The notes under the pieces are model-generated. The model ran no database searches and had not been told where the DNA came from. It saw only the letters and a program-made list of their open reading frames with translations. Source: Nitrospinota bacterium (lineage in GTDB: Bacteria; Tectomicrobia; Entotheonellia; J063). Taken from it: a stretch of 6,086 nucleotides of DNA. The DNA lies in contig RFHZ01000956.1 in assembly GCA_003696125.1 (NCBI GenBank), forward strand, positions 1 through 6,086. Reading direction: 5' to 3'. The position numbers and the translations under genes were made by a program. Below are positions 1 through 6,063 of this stretch, piece after piece (the stretch's first letter is position 1; each line of letters starts with the position of its first letter).

Positions 1-791
1 ACCCCGGCTGCGGTGGAAATGATGAGGGCAGGGAGCTGGGAGACCAGCCCGTCTCCCACCGTAAGGATGGTGTAGCTCTGCAGGGCATCCTGCAGTTGGA
101 TCCCCTGCTGAAAGATGCCGATGACAATCCCCCCGATGATGTTGACCAGGGTGATGATGATACCGGCAATGGCGTCCCCGCGTACGAACTTGCTGGCACC
201 ATCCATCGCCCCGTAGAAATCGGCTTCCTGCTGGATCTGCAGGCGGCGCTTGCGCGCTTCCTGCCCGGTGATGAGCCCGGCGTTGAGGTCGGCATCGATG
301 GCCATCTGCTTGCCAGGCATGGCATCGAGGGTAAAGCGGGCAGCCACCTCGGCGATTCTCCCCGCACCCCGGGTGATGACCACGAAGTTGATCAGGACCA
401 GGATGCTGAAGACGATGATCCCTACGACAAAGTTGCCCCCGATGACAAAGTGGCCAAAGGAGCGGATCACTTCGCCGGCTGCGCTGATCCCTTGATTGCC
501 GTTCAGCAGGATCAACCGGGTCGAAGCCACATTCAGGGAGAGTCGATAGAGGGTCAGCACGAGGAGCAGGGAGGGGAAGATGGAGAACTCGAGCGGGTTC
601 GGGGTATAGATGGCCACCAGCAGGGTGACCAGGGAGAGGGTGATGTTGACCGCCAGCAGGAGGTCGAGTGCACGGGGCGGCAAGGGGAGCATCATGACCA
701 GGAGGATACAGATGATCCCGCCGGCTACCAGCAGATCGGTCTGGGTAGCGAGAGTGGTCAGGGAAAAAGAGGGGCGATTGTCTATGGCCAC
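1..791 (-). CDS. flhA: FlhA, flagellar export apparatus membrane protein (N-terminal part, runs off left edge)
   Basis: FlhA forms the nonameric inner-membrane ring of the flagellar type III export gate and couples proton flow to protein export. Only the first 263 codons are in the window; the cytoplasmic domain lies beyond position 1. The GTG start at 791 is the only plausible start after an in-frame stop, and it follows AGGAGG by 9 nt. Hydrophobic segments lie near residues 20-38, 42-62, 70-88, 112-139 and 206-227. The FHIPEP-family hallmark is at residues 144-166 ([18 protein letters not shown] and on). It is followed by the conserved [19 protein letters not shown] segment. R145, R152, D156 and D206 appear to correspond, with a two-residue offset, to R147, R154, D158 and the proton-path D208 of Salmonella FlhA; that numbering is from memory. 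It sits 54 nt after flhB, the usual partner. Identity is very secure, and no defect is seen in the visible part. Confidence 0.97.
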   Translation of the reverse strand, partial: MAIDNRPSFSLTTLATQTDLLVAGGIICILLVMMLPLPPRALDLLLAVNITLSLVTLLVAIYTPNPLEFSIFPSLLLVLTLYRLSLNVASTRLILLNGNQGISAAGEVIRSFGHFVIGGNFVVGIIVFSILVLINFVVITRGAGRIAEVAARFTLDAMPGKQMAIDADLNAGLITGQEARKRRLQIQQEADFYGAMDGASKFVRGDAIAGIIITLVNIIGGIVIGIFQQGIQLQDALQSYTILTVGDGLVSQLPALIISTAAG

Positions 792-800
792 CGTACCATT

Positions 801-806
801 CCTCCT
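801..806 (-). promoter_or_regulatory. Shine-Dalgarno of flhA (AGGAGG)
   Basis: A full AGGAGG lies 9 nt before the GTG codon at 791. It decides the flhA start. The ATG just after the SD (798-796) is in another frame, begins only 2 nt after AGGAGG, and reaches TAG within six codons. Confidence 0.85.
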
Positions 807-845
807 GTACTGCTCTGGTTAGGGTTCTCCATGGTTCCCTTGCCT

Positions 846-1919
846 CTATGCACCGTGACGGGAAGAGCGCAGACTGTATACATAGGCCAGGATTTCGGCT
901 ACCGCTTTATAGAGCACCGCTGGGATACACTCCCCGACCTCTACCATACGAAAGAGCTGTTGGGCCACGGGCCGGTTTTCGATGACCGGCACCCGGTGCT
1001 CCTGTGCGATCGCTTTGATCCGCTCCGCCACATATCCCCTCCCCTTGGCGACCACCTGGGGAGCGATCATCTCCTGCCGGTCATAGCGCAAGGCCACCGC
1101 CAGGTGGGTAGGGTTGGTGATGACCACATCGGCTTTGGGGACCTCCTGCATCATGCGCCGGCGCGACATCTCCCGCATCACGCTCCGTACCCGGGCTCTG
1201 ATCTGGGGATCCCCTTCCTGCTCCTTGCGCTCCTCCTTCACTTCTTCCCTGGTCATGCGCAGGTCCCTTTCGTACTGCCAGCGCTGAAAGGCATAGTCGA
1301 GAACGGCCAGGACCACCATGGCGTAGGCGGTACGGGTCAGGACCCGCATCGCCTGGCTTCCCAGGGTGTGGAGGATATCAGGGATCCCCTGGTTGGCCAG
1401 GGGGAGGAAGGCACCGAGGGCCCCCCTGATCGTCGCATAGGCGATATAGCCGACGATGCCGATCTTGACCAGTGACTTGAAGAGCTCGTTGACCGACTGC
1501 AGAGAGAAGATCCGGCGCAGCCCCTGTCCGGGACTGATGCGGGAGAGCTTCAACTCCAGGGCTTTGGGGGTCAGCAAAAATCCGACCTGCACCACGTTGC
1601 AAAGGATGGCCAACACCAGAACCGTCAGGAACAGGGGTAAAAGCATGAGGATGGTCTGGACCAGGAAGGTGCTCAGGAAGAATACCGCCTCGTCCGGGGA
1701 TTCCGGAGCGCTATCGAGAGAAGAGAGGGCCATGCGGGTGATTTTGAACATCTGCCGGGAGAAAGGGAGGCCAGCAAAGTAAAAGAAGAGGATGATCCCG
1801 ACGAAGAGACCCGCGGAGACAACCTCCCGACTCCTGGCCACCTGTCCCTCTTCGCGGGCCCGTTCTCGACGCCTGGGAGTTGCCGCTTCCGTGCGTTCCT
1901 GTTCCCAATCGGCAGCCAT
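846..1919 (-). CDS. flhB: FlhB, export apparatus substrate-specificity switch
   Basis: FlhB is a one-copy inner-membrane protein of the flagellar export gate. Its cytoplasmic domain cleaves itself and switches export from rod/hook to filament substrates. The 357-residue product starts with the family's charged N-terminus (ERTEAATPRRRERAREEGQV). Four hydrophobic segments lie near residues 33-53, 84-110, 145-168 and 192-210. A charged linker follows (about 215-258), then the cytoplasmic domain. The self-cleavage motif NPTH is intact at residues 269-272, preceded by ADVVIT; Asn269/Pro270 is the scissile pair and has the same number as in enterobacterial FlhB. The ATG comes 3 nt after the fliR stop. 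Its SD is weak (GGAG, 12 nt upstream), so translation is probably coupled to fliR. The two genes are separate, unlike the FliR-FlhB fusions known in some Clostridia. Confidence 0.98.
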   Translation of the reverse strand: MAADWEQERTEAATPRRRERAREEGQVARSREVVSAGLFVGIILFFYFAGLPFSRQMFKITRMALSSLDSAPESPDEAVFFLSTFLVQTILMLLPLFLTVLVLAILCNVVQVGFLLTPKALELKLSRISPGQGLRRIFSLQSVNELFKSLVKIGIVGYIAYATIRGALGAFLPLANQGIPDILHTLGSQAMRVLTRTAYAMVVLAVLDYAFQRWQYERDLRMTREEVKEERKEQEGDPQIRARVRSVMREMSRRRMMQEVPKADVVITNPTHLAVALRYDRQEMIAPQVVAKGRGYVAERIKAIAQEHRVPVIENRPVAQQLFRMVEVGECIPAVLYKAVAEILAYVYSLRSSRHGA

Positions 1920-1922
1920 CGG

Positions 1923-2711
1923 CTAGCGTGTCTCCATCAGTTGAATCACGAGGAAGAGTTCCCGACCCAGTTGACCGAATAGTGCCTGCATCTGTCCGAA
2001 CAGATAGGGGAGGGCCAAGCCCAGTACCATCAGGCCAATGCTGAGGCTCACCGGTAAACTGAGGATAAAGATGTTTATCTGCGGTACCAGCCGGGCGATG
2101 ATCCCCATGGACAGGATGGATAAGAGCGATACCACCAGCACCGGTGCCCCGATTTGAATCGCGATGATAAAGAGCCTCCCCATGAGGGGGAGCAAAGCCT
2201 GCCGTACCGCCCAGGGAGTGATAATCCCCAGCAAAGGGATCTTATGCAAACTCTCTGCCATCGCGTAGATAAACCAGTGATGCGCCCGTAAGGTGAAGAA
2301 GAGGAGGACGGAGAGGATATAGAGAAACTGCCCGATCAGGGAACTCTGTTGCTCCTGTTGCGGATCGAAGATGTTGGCGATACTCAACCCGATCTGGTGG
2401 CTGAACACCTCTCCCCCAAACCGAACAGCGGCAAAGAGGATCTGGACCACCATCCCGATGGTGATACCTAACAACACCTCTCCCAGGAGGAGGAGTCCCA
2501 GTACCCCCAGAGGAGCCGGCGCAAACCTTATCCCCTGTCCCTGCACCACCGGGTACAGGCCGAGGCTGAGCAGGAAGATCAAGAGGATTTTGAGCGGGAA
2601 GGGGACGATGCGGGACCCGAGGAAGGGGAGGGTAAAGACGATCGCCCCGATGCGGGCGGTCAAAAAGAAGAAGAGGAGCAGTTCATCTGGCGAAAAGAGG
2701 GTGATAGTCAT
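1923..2711 (-). CDS. fliR: FliR, export gate membrane protein
   Basis: FliR is the single-copy subunit that closes the helical FliP5-FliQ4-FliR1 export gate at the base of the flagellum. The 262-residue product is almost wholly hydrophobic, with segments near residues 10-30, 37-57, 66-95, 126-150, 176-205 and 212-240. Family landmarks are GLSIANIFDP (108-117), in the plug-loop region, and ARLVPQINIFILSLPVSL (206-223). The length is normal. The ATG at 2711 is the first possible start, three codons after an in-frame TGA, and the hydrophobic N-terminus from FSPDELLLFFF aligns with the family from there. No SD-like sequence precedes it, and the gap to fliQ is 60 nt, the longest in the window. It ends 3 nt before flhB. 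Confidence 0.97.
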   Translation of the reverse strand: MTITLFSPDELLLFFFLTARIGAIVFTLPFLGSRIVPFPLKILLIFLLSLGLYPVVQGQGIRFAPAPLGVLGLLLLGEVLLGITIGMVVQILFAAVRFGGEVFSHQIGLSIANIFDPQQEQQSSLIGQFLYILSVLLFFTLRAHHWFIYAMAESLHKIPLLGIITPWAVRQALLPLMGRLFIIAIQIGAPVLVVSLLSILSMGIIARLVPQINIFILSLPVSLSIGLMVLGLALPYLFGQMQALFGQLGRELFLVIQLMETR

Positions 2712-2771
2712 ACCGTATCAGCGTCAAAAATCCCAACACTCTCTGTCAAATTTCAAGCGAAAGCCCTGTCC
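2712..2771 (-). other. fliQ-fliR intergenic gap without a recognisable SD
   Basis: These 60 nt separate the fliQ stop from the fliR ATG and look more AT-rich than the genes around them. No AGGAGG-like run occurs within 20 nt of the fliR start, where the sequence reads GATTTTTGACGCTGATACGGT. I found no strong hairpin and no convincing promoter. TTGACA is present but has no -10 element at 15-19 nt. Confidence 0.6.
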
Positions 2772-3041
2772 TCATCGGATATAGTCTGGGAGATGGAGGA
2801 AGAGGTGGGAGGTGAAATTCAGGATCGTCTGCAGCATCCAGGGGAGAAAGATGAGCATGGCGATGAGCACGGCCAGGATCTTGGGAATCAGGACCAAAGT
2901 CTGCTCCTGAATCTGGGTCACGGCCTGGAAGATGCTGATCAGCAACCCGATCAACAGTCCGGCAAGCAAAGGGGGAGCGGCCAGGAGTAAGGCGGTTTGC
3001 AGGGCTCGCATGCCCAAGTCGATGATCAGCTCTGGGGTCAT
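2772..3041 (-). CDS. fliQ: FliQ, export gate membrane protein
   Basis: FliQ provides the four small hairpin subunits that wrap the FliP/FliR export gate in the inner membrane. At 89 residues the length is exactly typical. The product has two hydrophobic helices, about residues 14-38 and 48-76, around the conserved loop IFQAVTQIQEQTL (37-49) and PK (53-54). The N-terminus MTPELIIDLGMRAL is the family's standard start. That supports ATG 3041 over an upstream GTG at 3113, which would add 24 Trp-rich residues read from inside fliP. An AGGAGAGGA run 6-10 nt upstream serves as SD and begins within the fliP stop codon. This is the only gene in the window ending in TGA. Confidence 0.97.
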   Translation of the reverse strand: MTPELIIDLGMRALQTALLLAAPPLLAGLLIGLLISIFQAVTQIQEQTLVLIPKILAVLIAMLIFLPWMLQTILNFTSHLFLHLPDYIR

Positions 3042-3054
3042 GGTCTTTCCTCTC

Positions 3055-3810
3055 CTAATGAAAACTGCGTACCAGGGATCCGATGACCAGATTCCATCCA
3101 TCCACCACCACAAACAGCATGATCTTGAAAGGGAGAGAGATAAGCACCGGGGGCAACATCAACATGCCCATAGAGAGGAGCACGGAGGAGACCACCAGGT
3201 CGAGGATGAGGAAGGGGATATAGAGGAGGAAGCCGATTTGAAAAGCGGTTTTTAGTTCGCTGATGATAAAGGCGGGGATGAGGGCGGTGGTGGGCACGTC
3301 TTCCCGCGTCTGGGGACGGGGATGATGGGCGATCTCCATGAAGAGGAGGAGGTCCTTCTCCCTGGTCTGGGCGAACATAAACTCCCGCAGGGGAACGAGG
3401 GCTCTTTGCAACGCCGCCTGGGTGGTAATCTGGTGCGCCAGGTAAGGCTGGAGGGCCTGGACCCGGATCTCTTCTCCCACCGGAGCCATGATGAACAGGG
3501 TGAGAAAGAGGGCCAAGCCGATGAGGACCTGGTTGGGGGGCATCTGCTGGACCCCCAGCGCCTGCCGTAAGAAGGAGAGGACGACCACGATACGGGCAAA
3601 AGAGGTCATGGCGATCAATAAGGCCGGGATAAAGGTTAAAAGGGTAAGCAAGAGGAGGATCTGGAGCGGAACCGCCAGGTCCTCCTCTGTCGAAGGGGGG
3701 GTGATCGCGATATGCAGGGGAGAAGTGGTCGCTGGCTGGGCCCAGACAGGGAGCAGGTTCCAGCCCAGAACTCCTCCCAGGATAACGAGCCAGACCCACC
3801 GTAGTCGCAT
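3055..3810 (-). CDS. fliP: FliP, export gate membrane protein
   Basis: FliP supplies five subunits of the export gate core. The 251-residue product begins with a signal peptide (hydrophobic residues 4-20, likely cleavage after WAQ, about residue 25), as known for FliP, followed by a short periplasmic stretch. Conserved blocks are [19 protein letters not shown] (68-86), MPPNQ (90-94), the first family signature [17 protein letters not shown] (179-195), the second from [17 protein letters not shown] (199-215), and [14 protein letters not shown] (226-239). The gating methionine loop reads Met216-Leu217-Met218, where Salmonella has three Met. A run of seven C lies in codons 38-40. ATG 3810 has a strong SD, AGGAGG 7 nt upstream, overlapping the fliO stop. 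The 253-residue frame over 3038-3799 is a shadow of this gene. Confidence 0.98.
   Translation of the reverse strand: MRLRWVWLVILGGVLGWNLLPVWAQPATTSPLHIAITPPSTEEDLAVPLQILLLLTLLTFIPALLIAMTSFARIVVVLSFLRQALGVQQMPPNQVLIGLALFLTLFIMAPVGEEIRVQALQPYLAHQITTQAALQRALVPLREFMFAQTREKDLLLFMEIAHHPRPQTREDVPTTALIPAFIISELKTAFQIGFLLYIPFLILDLVVSSVLLSMGMLMLPPVLISLPFKIMLFVVVDGWNLVIGSLVRSFH
3695..3701 (-). repeat. Run of seven cytosines in the fliP coding strand
   Basis: C7 spans the ACC CCC CCT codons (Thr38-Pro39-Pro40), just after the predicted signal peptide. A one-base slip would frameshift FliP before all its conserved helices. The run may simply reflect two adjacent proline codons. Confidence 0.9.
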
Positions 3811-3817
3811 CTCTACT

Positions 3818-3824
3818 CCTCCTA
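3818..3824 (-). promoter_or_regulatory. fliO stop fused to the fliP Shine-Dalgarno (TAGGAGG)
   Basis: The TAG stop of fliO supplies the first bases of AGGAGG, which lies 7 nt before the fliP ATG. A ribosome terminating fliO covers the fliP initiation region, which favours coupled translation. Confidence 0.85.
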
Positions 3825-4589
3825 TAGCCGTTTCAGATCACGCACTTTCCGCTGAATCGTTTCTGTGATCGCTGTCGCTTCTTCTTCCGGACTCATCGGG
3901 GTTGCCCGGTATTCCTGCACCTGCTGATCGAGTGCATCCCGGAAAGAAGAGGGATCCTTCTCCGCCTGCGCTTTTTTCGCCTCTCGTTGCGACTCTCCCT
4001 TAGAGAGGGCAGCCACCTGTTCCTCGGCCAGTTCACCCAGTGCCGTCATCGTATGACCGGTTATCCCCACCACCAGCACCTTCCCCGGTACCTGGACGAG
4101 GGCGATAGTCTTCTTGGGGGCGATATAGGTTCTGGCCACCACCCGGATCAGGGGACCGCGCTGGGAGAGCAGGGTGGTGTGCAGAAAATAGCGTCGCACC
4201 AGATAGGCCAGGACCAGGAGGAGGCCGAGCAATCCACTGAGAAAGAGGACCATCTTCAACGCCACCCCCATTACCCCTTCTGTCAACGAGGGGGAGAAGA
4301 GAGGAGGAGAACTCTCTGGAGGGGCGTCAGGAGGAGGCGACTCTGGGGGACGCTGGGGTGCAGGGACAGGGGGAGGAGAGGGCGTTTCTCCCTGTAAAGA
4401 GCGCCGGATGAAGTGCTGGAGAAACTGCTCTTCTTGAACCGGTTTCCCAGGGACTCTCGCTGGTACCTCGGCTGCCCCGCTCCCTCTGCCCATCCCTCCC
4501 CCGAGAAGGAGAAAGAAGAAGCAAAGAAAAGCGAGGGAGGAAAGGCGAAGACAGAGGCGACTCTTTTCCCCTCCACGATTTTGTGCCAT
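3822..4589 (-). CDS. fliO: FliO, flagellar export gate assembly protein (long form)
   Basis: FliO helps FliP oligomerise while the export gate is assembled and is not part of the finished gate. The call rests on position (between fliN and fliP) and on the FliO-type domain: a transmembrane helix at about residues 106-131, then RRYF and a small cytoplasmic domain at 146-186 ([20 protein letters not shown], then [14 protein letters not shown]). At 255 residues it is about twice the enterobacterial length (around 120). Additions are an N-terminal hydrophobic segment (12-32) that may be a signal peptide, a proline-rich stretch (about 66-98), and a charged tail (about 187-255) that may be helical. 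ATG 4589 is the first possible start because TGA lies two codons upstream. Its likely SD is GGGGAG, 8 nt away. An out-of-frame ATG at 4596 lies between the SD and the start. Confidence 0.9.
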   Translation of the reverse strand: MAQNRGGEKSRLCLRLSSLAFLCFFFLLLGGGMGRGSGAAEVPARVPGKPVQEEQFLQHFIRRSLQGETPSPPPVPAPQRPPESPPPDAPPESSPPLFSPSLTEGVMGVALKMVLFLSGLLGLLLVLAYLVRRYFLHTTLLSQRGPLIRVVARTYIAPKKTIALVQVPGKVLVVGITGHTMTALGELAEEQVAALSKGESQREAKKAQAEKDPSSFRDALDQQVQEYRATPMSPEEEATAITETIQRKVRDLKRL

Positions 4590-4607
4590 GGCTCATGCTC
4601 CCCACTC

Positions 4608-5063
4608 CTATCGTAGCTGCTCCACGCGTTCCATGGGACTGATGATGTCGGTGATGCGCACCCCGAATTTGTCGTTGACCACCACCACCTCTCCTCGCGC
4701 AATCAGCTTCTGGTTGACCAGGACTTCAAAGGGTTCACCGATCTGCTTGGAAAGCTCGATGACCGACCCCTGTCCCAACTGGAGGAGATCGTGGATCAGG
4801 AGCTTGGTTCGCCCTAACTCCACCGTGACCTGCAGCGGGATATCGAGGATAAACTGGAGATTCCTCGGCTGCAAAGAATCCCCATTGGTTGTAGAGGGAG
4901 GCTCGGTCGCCTGTGAAGGCTGTTGCGATTCCCTTTTTCCCTCTGCTGGAGGTGGGGGGGGCTGCTGTTCATCCACCGGCTCTTCCCAGGTGATGGTCTC
5001 ATCCGTTGCCTGGGCTTCTGCGCCTACCTGCTCCTGGTTGGTGCTCTCCACTTCCTTCCCCAT
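4608..5063 (-). CDS. fliN: FliN, flagellar motor switch C-ring protein
   Basis: FliN forms the lower, multi-copy part of the C-ring. It takes part in rotation switching and docks the export ATPase complex. The 151-residue product has one SpoA domain at about residues 70-145: FILDIPLQVTVELGRTKL (71-88), the LGQGSVIELSK segment, then GEVVVVNDKFGVRITDI (124-140), all typical. The first 65 residues are acidic and rich in Gln and Pro (PPPPP at 35-39), and are likely disordered. There is no CheC-like domain, so this is FliN and not FliY. The ATG follows the fliM stop by one base. The SD is the GAGAGGA run inside the last fliM codons, and coupling is likely. A run of eight C lies in the proline codons. 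Confidence 0.97.
   Translation of the reverse strand: MGKEVESTNQEQVGAEAQATDETITWEEPVDEQQPPPPPAEGKRESQQPSQATEPPSTTNGDSLQPRNLQFILDIPLQVTVELGRTKLLIHDLLQLGQGSVIELSKQIGEPFEVLVNQKLIARGEVVVVNDKFGVRITDIISPMERVEQLR
4954..4961 (-). repeat. Run of eight cytosines in the fliN coding strand
   Basis: C8 covers codons 35-37 of fliN (CCC CCC CCA), in the variable linker before the SpoA domain. A single-base gain or loss would remove the whole functional domain. This is the longest single-base run I noticed in the window. Confidence 0.9.
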
Positions 5064-5064
5064 G

Positions 5065-6051
5065 CTAGTCCTCTCCTCTCCTCTTGATGCAATGGGTAAT
5101 CTGTATCGCCTTCTTCTCTTTTACCATACGCGGTAAACCCCGGAATTTGGGTATCCCCTCCACATAGACGGTCAACTCGCTGTTGCAGTCCTGGTCGAGA
5201 CGAATGATGTCGCCTACCTGGAGGCTGAGGAGGGCCCCACTGCTGATCTCGGTACTCCCCAGCTCCACACTGAGTTCGACCTTCACATCGAGGAGGCGGT
5301 CAATGATCCGCTTTAGCCAGCTATCATCGAGTTCAAGCCGTTCACTCTGAAAACTGGCATAGAGCTTTTCCCGGATCGGTTCCAGGGTCGAGTAGGGGAT
5401 GCAGAGGGTGATGGCGCCGATACACTGGTCCATTTCCACGGTGAATTCGATGACAACGACCACATCACTGGAAGGGACGATCCCGACGAACTGGGGATTG
5501 ACCTCGGAACGTTCCAGTTCGATCTGAATCGGCTCTACCGGTTCCCATGCCTTTTCCAGATCGCGGAAGAGGAGTTCAACGATCTTCTGGATCATGCGGG
5601 ATTCGATGGCCGTAAAATCCCGGCCTTCGATCTTGATATTGCCGGTACCCGGCCCTCCAAAGATGCTGTCGATCAGGGCAAAGGCGAGCCGGCTTTCGAT
5701 GATCAACAGGGCCGCTCCCCGCAAAGGGGGCATGCGGAAGACATGCATGCTGGTCGGGACCGGAACCGTTTTCAAAAACTCGCCAAATTTGCTCATCTCC
5801 GGGGTTTGAGAGCTGACATCAATCACCCGACGCAGGGTTGCCGAGAGGGTGGCTCGAAACAGGCGGGCAAACTTCTGGTTGATGATTTCCAGCGTGGGCA
5901 TCCGCCCCCGGATGATCCGCTCCTGGTTGGTCAGATCGTAAGGGCGGACACCGGATGGGTCCTGCTTCTCATCCGGCTCGGTCTCTATCTCCCCTCCTGA
6001 AATCCCTTGCAGGAGCGCATCAACTTCTTCCTGGCTCAGAATCTGCTCCAT
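5065..6051 (-). CDS. fliM: FliM, flagellar motor switch protein
   Basis: FliM is the C-ring protein that binds phosphorylated CheY and links FliG to FliN, setting the direction of rotation. The 328-residue product has the usual length and domain order. The N-terminal CheY-binding motif ILSQEEVDALL is at residues 4-14. A linker and the middle domain (about 45-230) follow, with the FliG-contact motif GGPGTG at 132-137. The C-terminal SpoA-like domain that pairs with FliN is at about 250-322 (SVELGSTEISSGALLSLQVG at 261-280, DIIRLDQ from 281). The intact N-terminal motif suggests a chemotaxis-controlled motor; no che gene is in the window. ATG 6051 begins the family motif and follows AAGGGG by 8 nt, an SD that overlaps the fliL stop. 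The last codons (AAG AGG AGA GGA GAG GAC) double as the fliN SD. Confidence 0.98.
   Translation of the reverse strand: MEQILSQEEVDALLQGISGGEIETEPDEKQDPSGVRPYDLTNQERIIRGRMPTLEIINQKFARLFRATLSATLRRVIDVSSQTPEMSKFGEFLKTVPVPTSMHVFRMPPLRGAALLIIESRLAFALIDSIFGGPGTGNIKIEGRDFTAIESRMIQKIVELLFRDLEKAWEPVEPIQIELERSEVNPQFVGIVPSSDVVVVIEFTVEMDQCIGAITLCIPYSTLEPIREKLYASFQSERLELDDSWLKRIIDRLLDVKVELSVELGSTEISSGALLSLQVGDIIRLDQDCNSELTVYVEGIPKFRGLPRMVKEKKAIQITHCIKRRGED
5069..5083 (-). promoter_or_regulatory. fliN Shine-Dalgarno inside the end of fliM
   Basis: The purine run GAGGAGAGGAGAGGA ends 5 nt before the fliN ATG. It repeats GAGAGG-like units, offering several overlapping SD registers. It lies wholly within the last fliM codons, just before TAG-C-ATG. 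Confidence 0.75.
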
Positions 6052-6063
6052 GCTCTCTACCCC

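Noticed and set aside
792-845. Hairpin terminator or attenuator between flhB and flhA
   Set aside because: Only a four-pair AGGG/CCCU stem with a 12-nt loop can be drawn, and no U run follows.
96-1475. A 459-residue plus-strand reading frame opposite flhA and flhB
   Set aside because: It lies antisense to two unmistakable genes and crosses their junction. It is rich in Asp, Gly, Gln and His, has no domain I recognise, and has no SD near its start. Such frames arise from codon bias in GC-rich genes.
1920-1922. Possible FliR-FlhB fusion
   Set aside because: A TAG stop followed by CCG and ATG separates the two frames, and both proteins have normal ends.
2715-2722. GCTGATAC before fliR as a sigma-28 -10 element (consensus near GCCGATAA)
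   Set aside because: The -35 element TAAA is missing at the expected 15-nt distance, and the site ends only 3 nt before the ATG.
2744-2749. TTGACA in the fliQ-fliR gap as a -35 promoter element
   Set aside because: No -10-like hexamer occurs 15-19 nt downstream on the minus strand.
3042-3113. Extended N-terminus for fliQ beginning at a GTG at 3113
   Set aside because: The added Trp-rich residues lie within fliP, and FliQ proteins are normally about 89 residues beginning with a TPE-like N-terminus. The ATG at 3041 has its own SD.
3038-3799. A 253-residue minus-strand frame overlapping fliP
   Set aside because: It is very rich in Pro, Gly, Arg and His, lacks any family motif, and shares its span with a complete FliP. 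It is a shadow frame.
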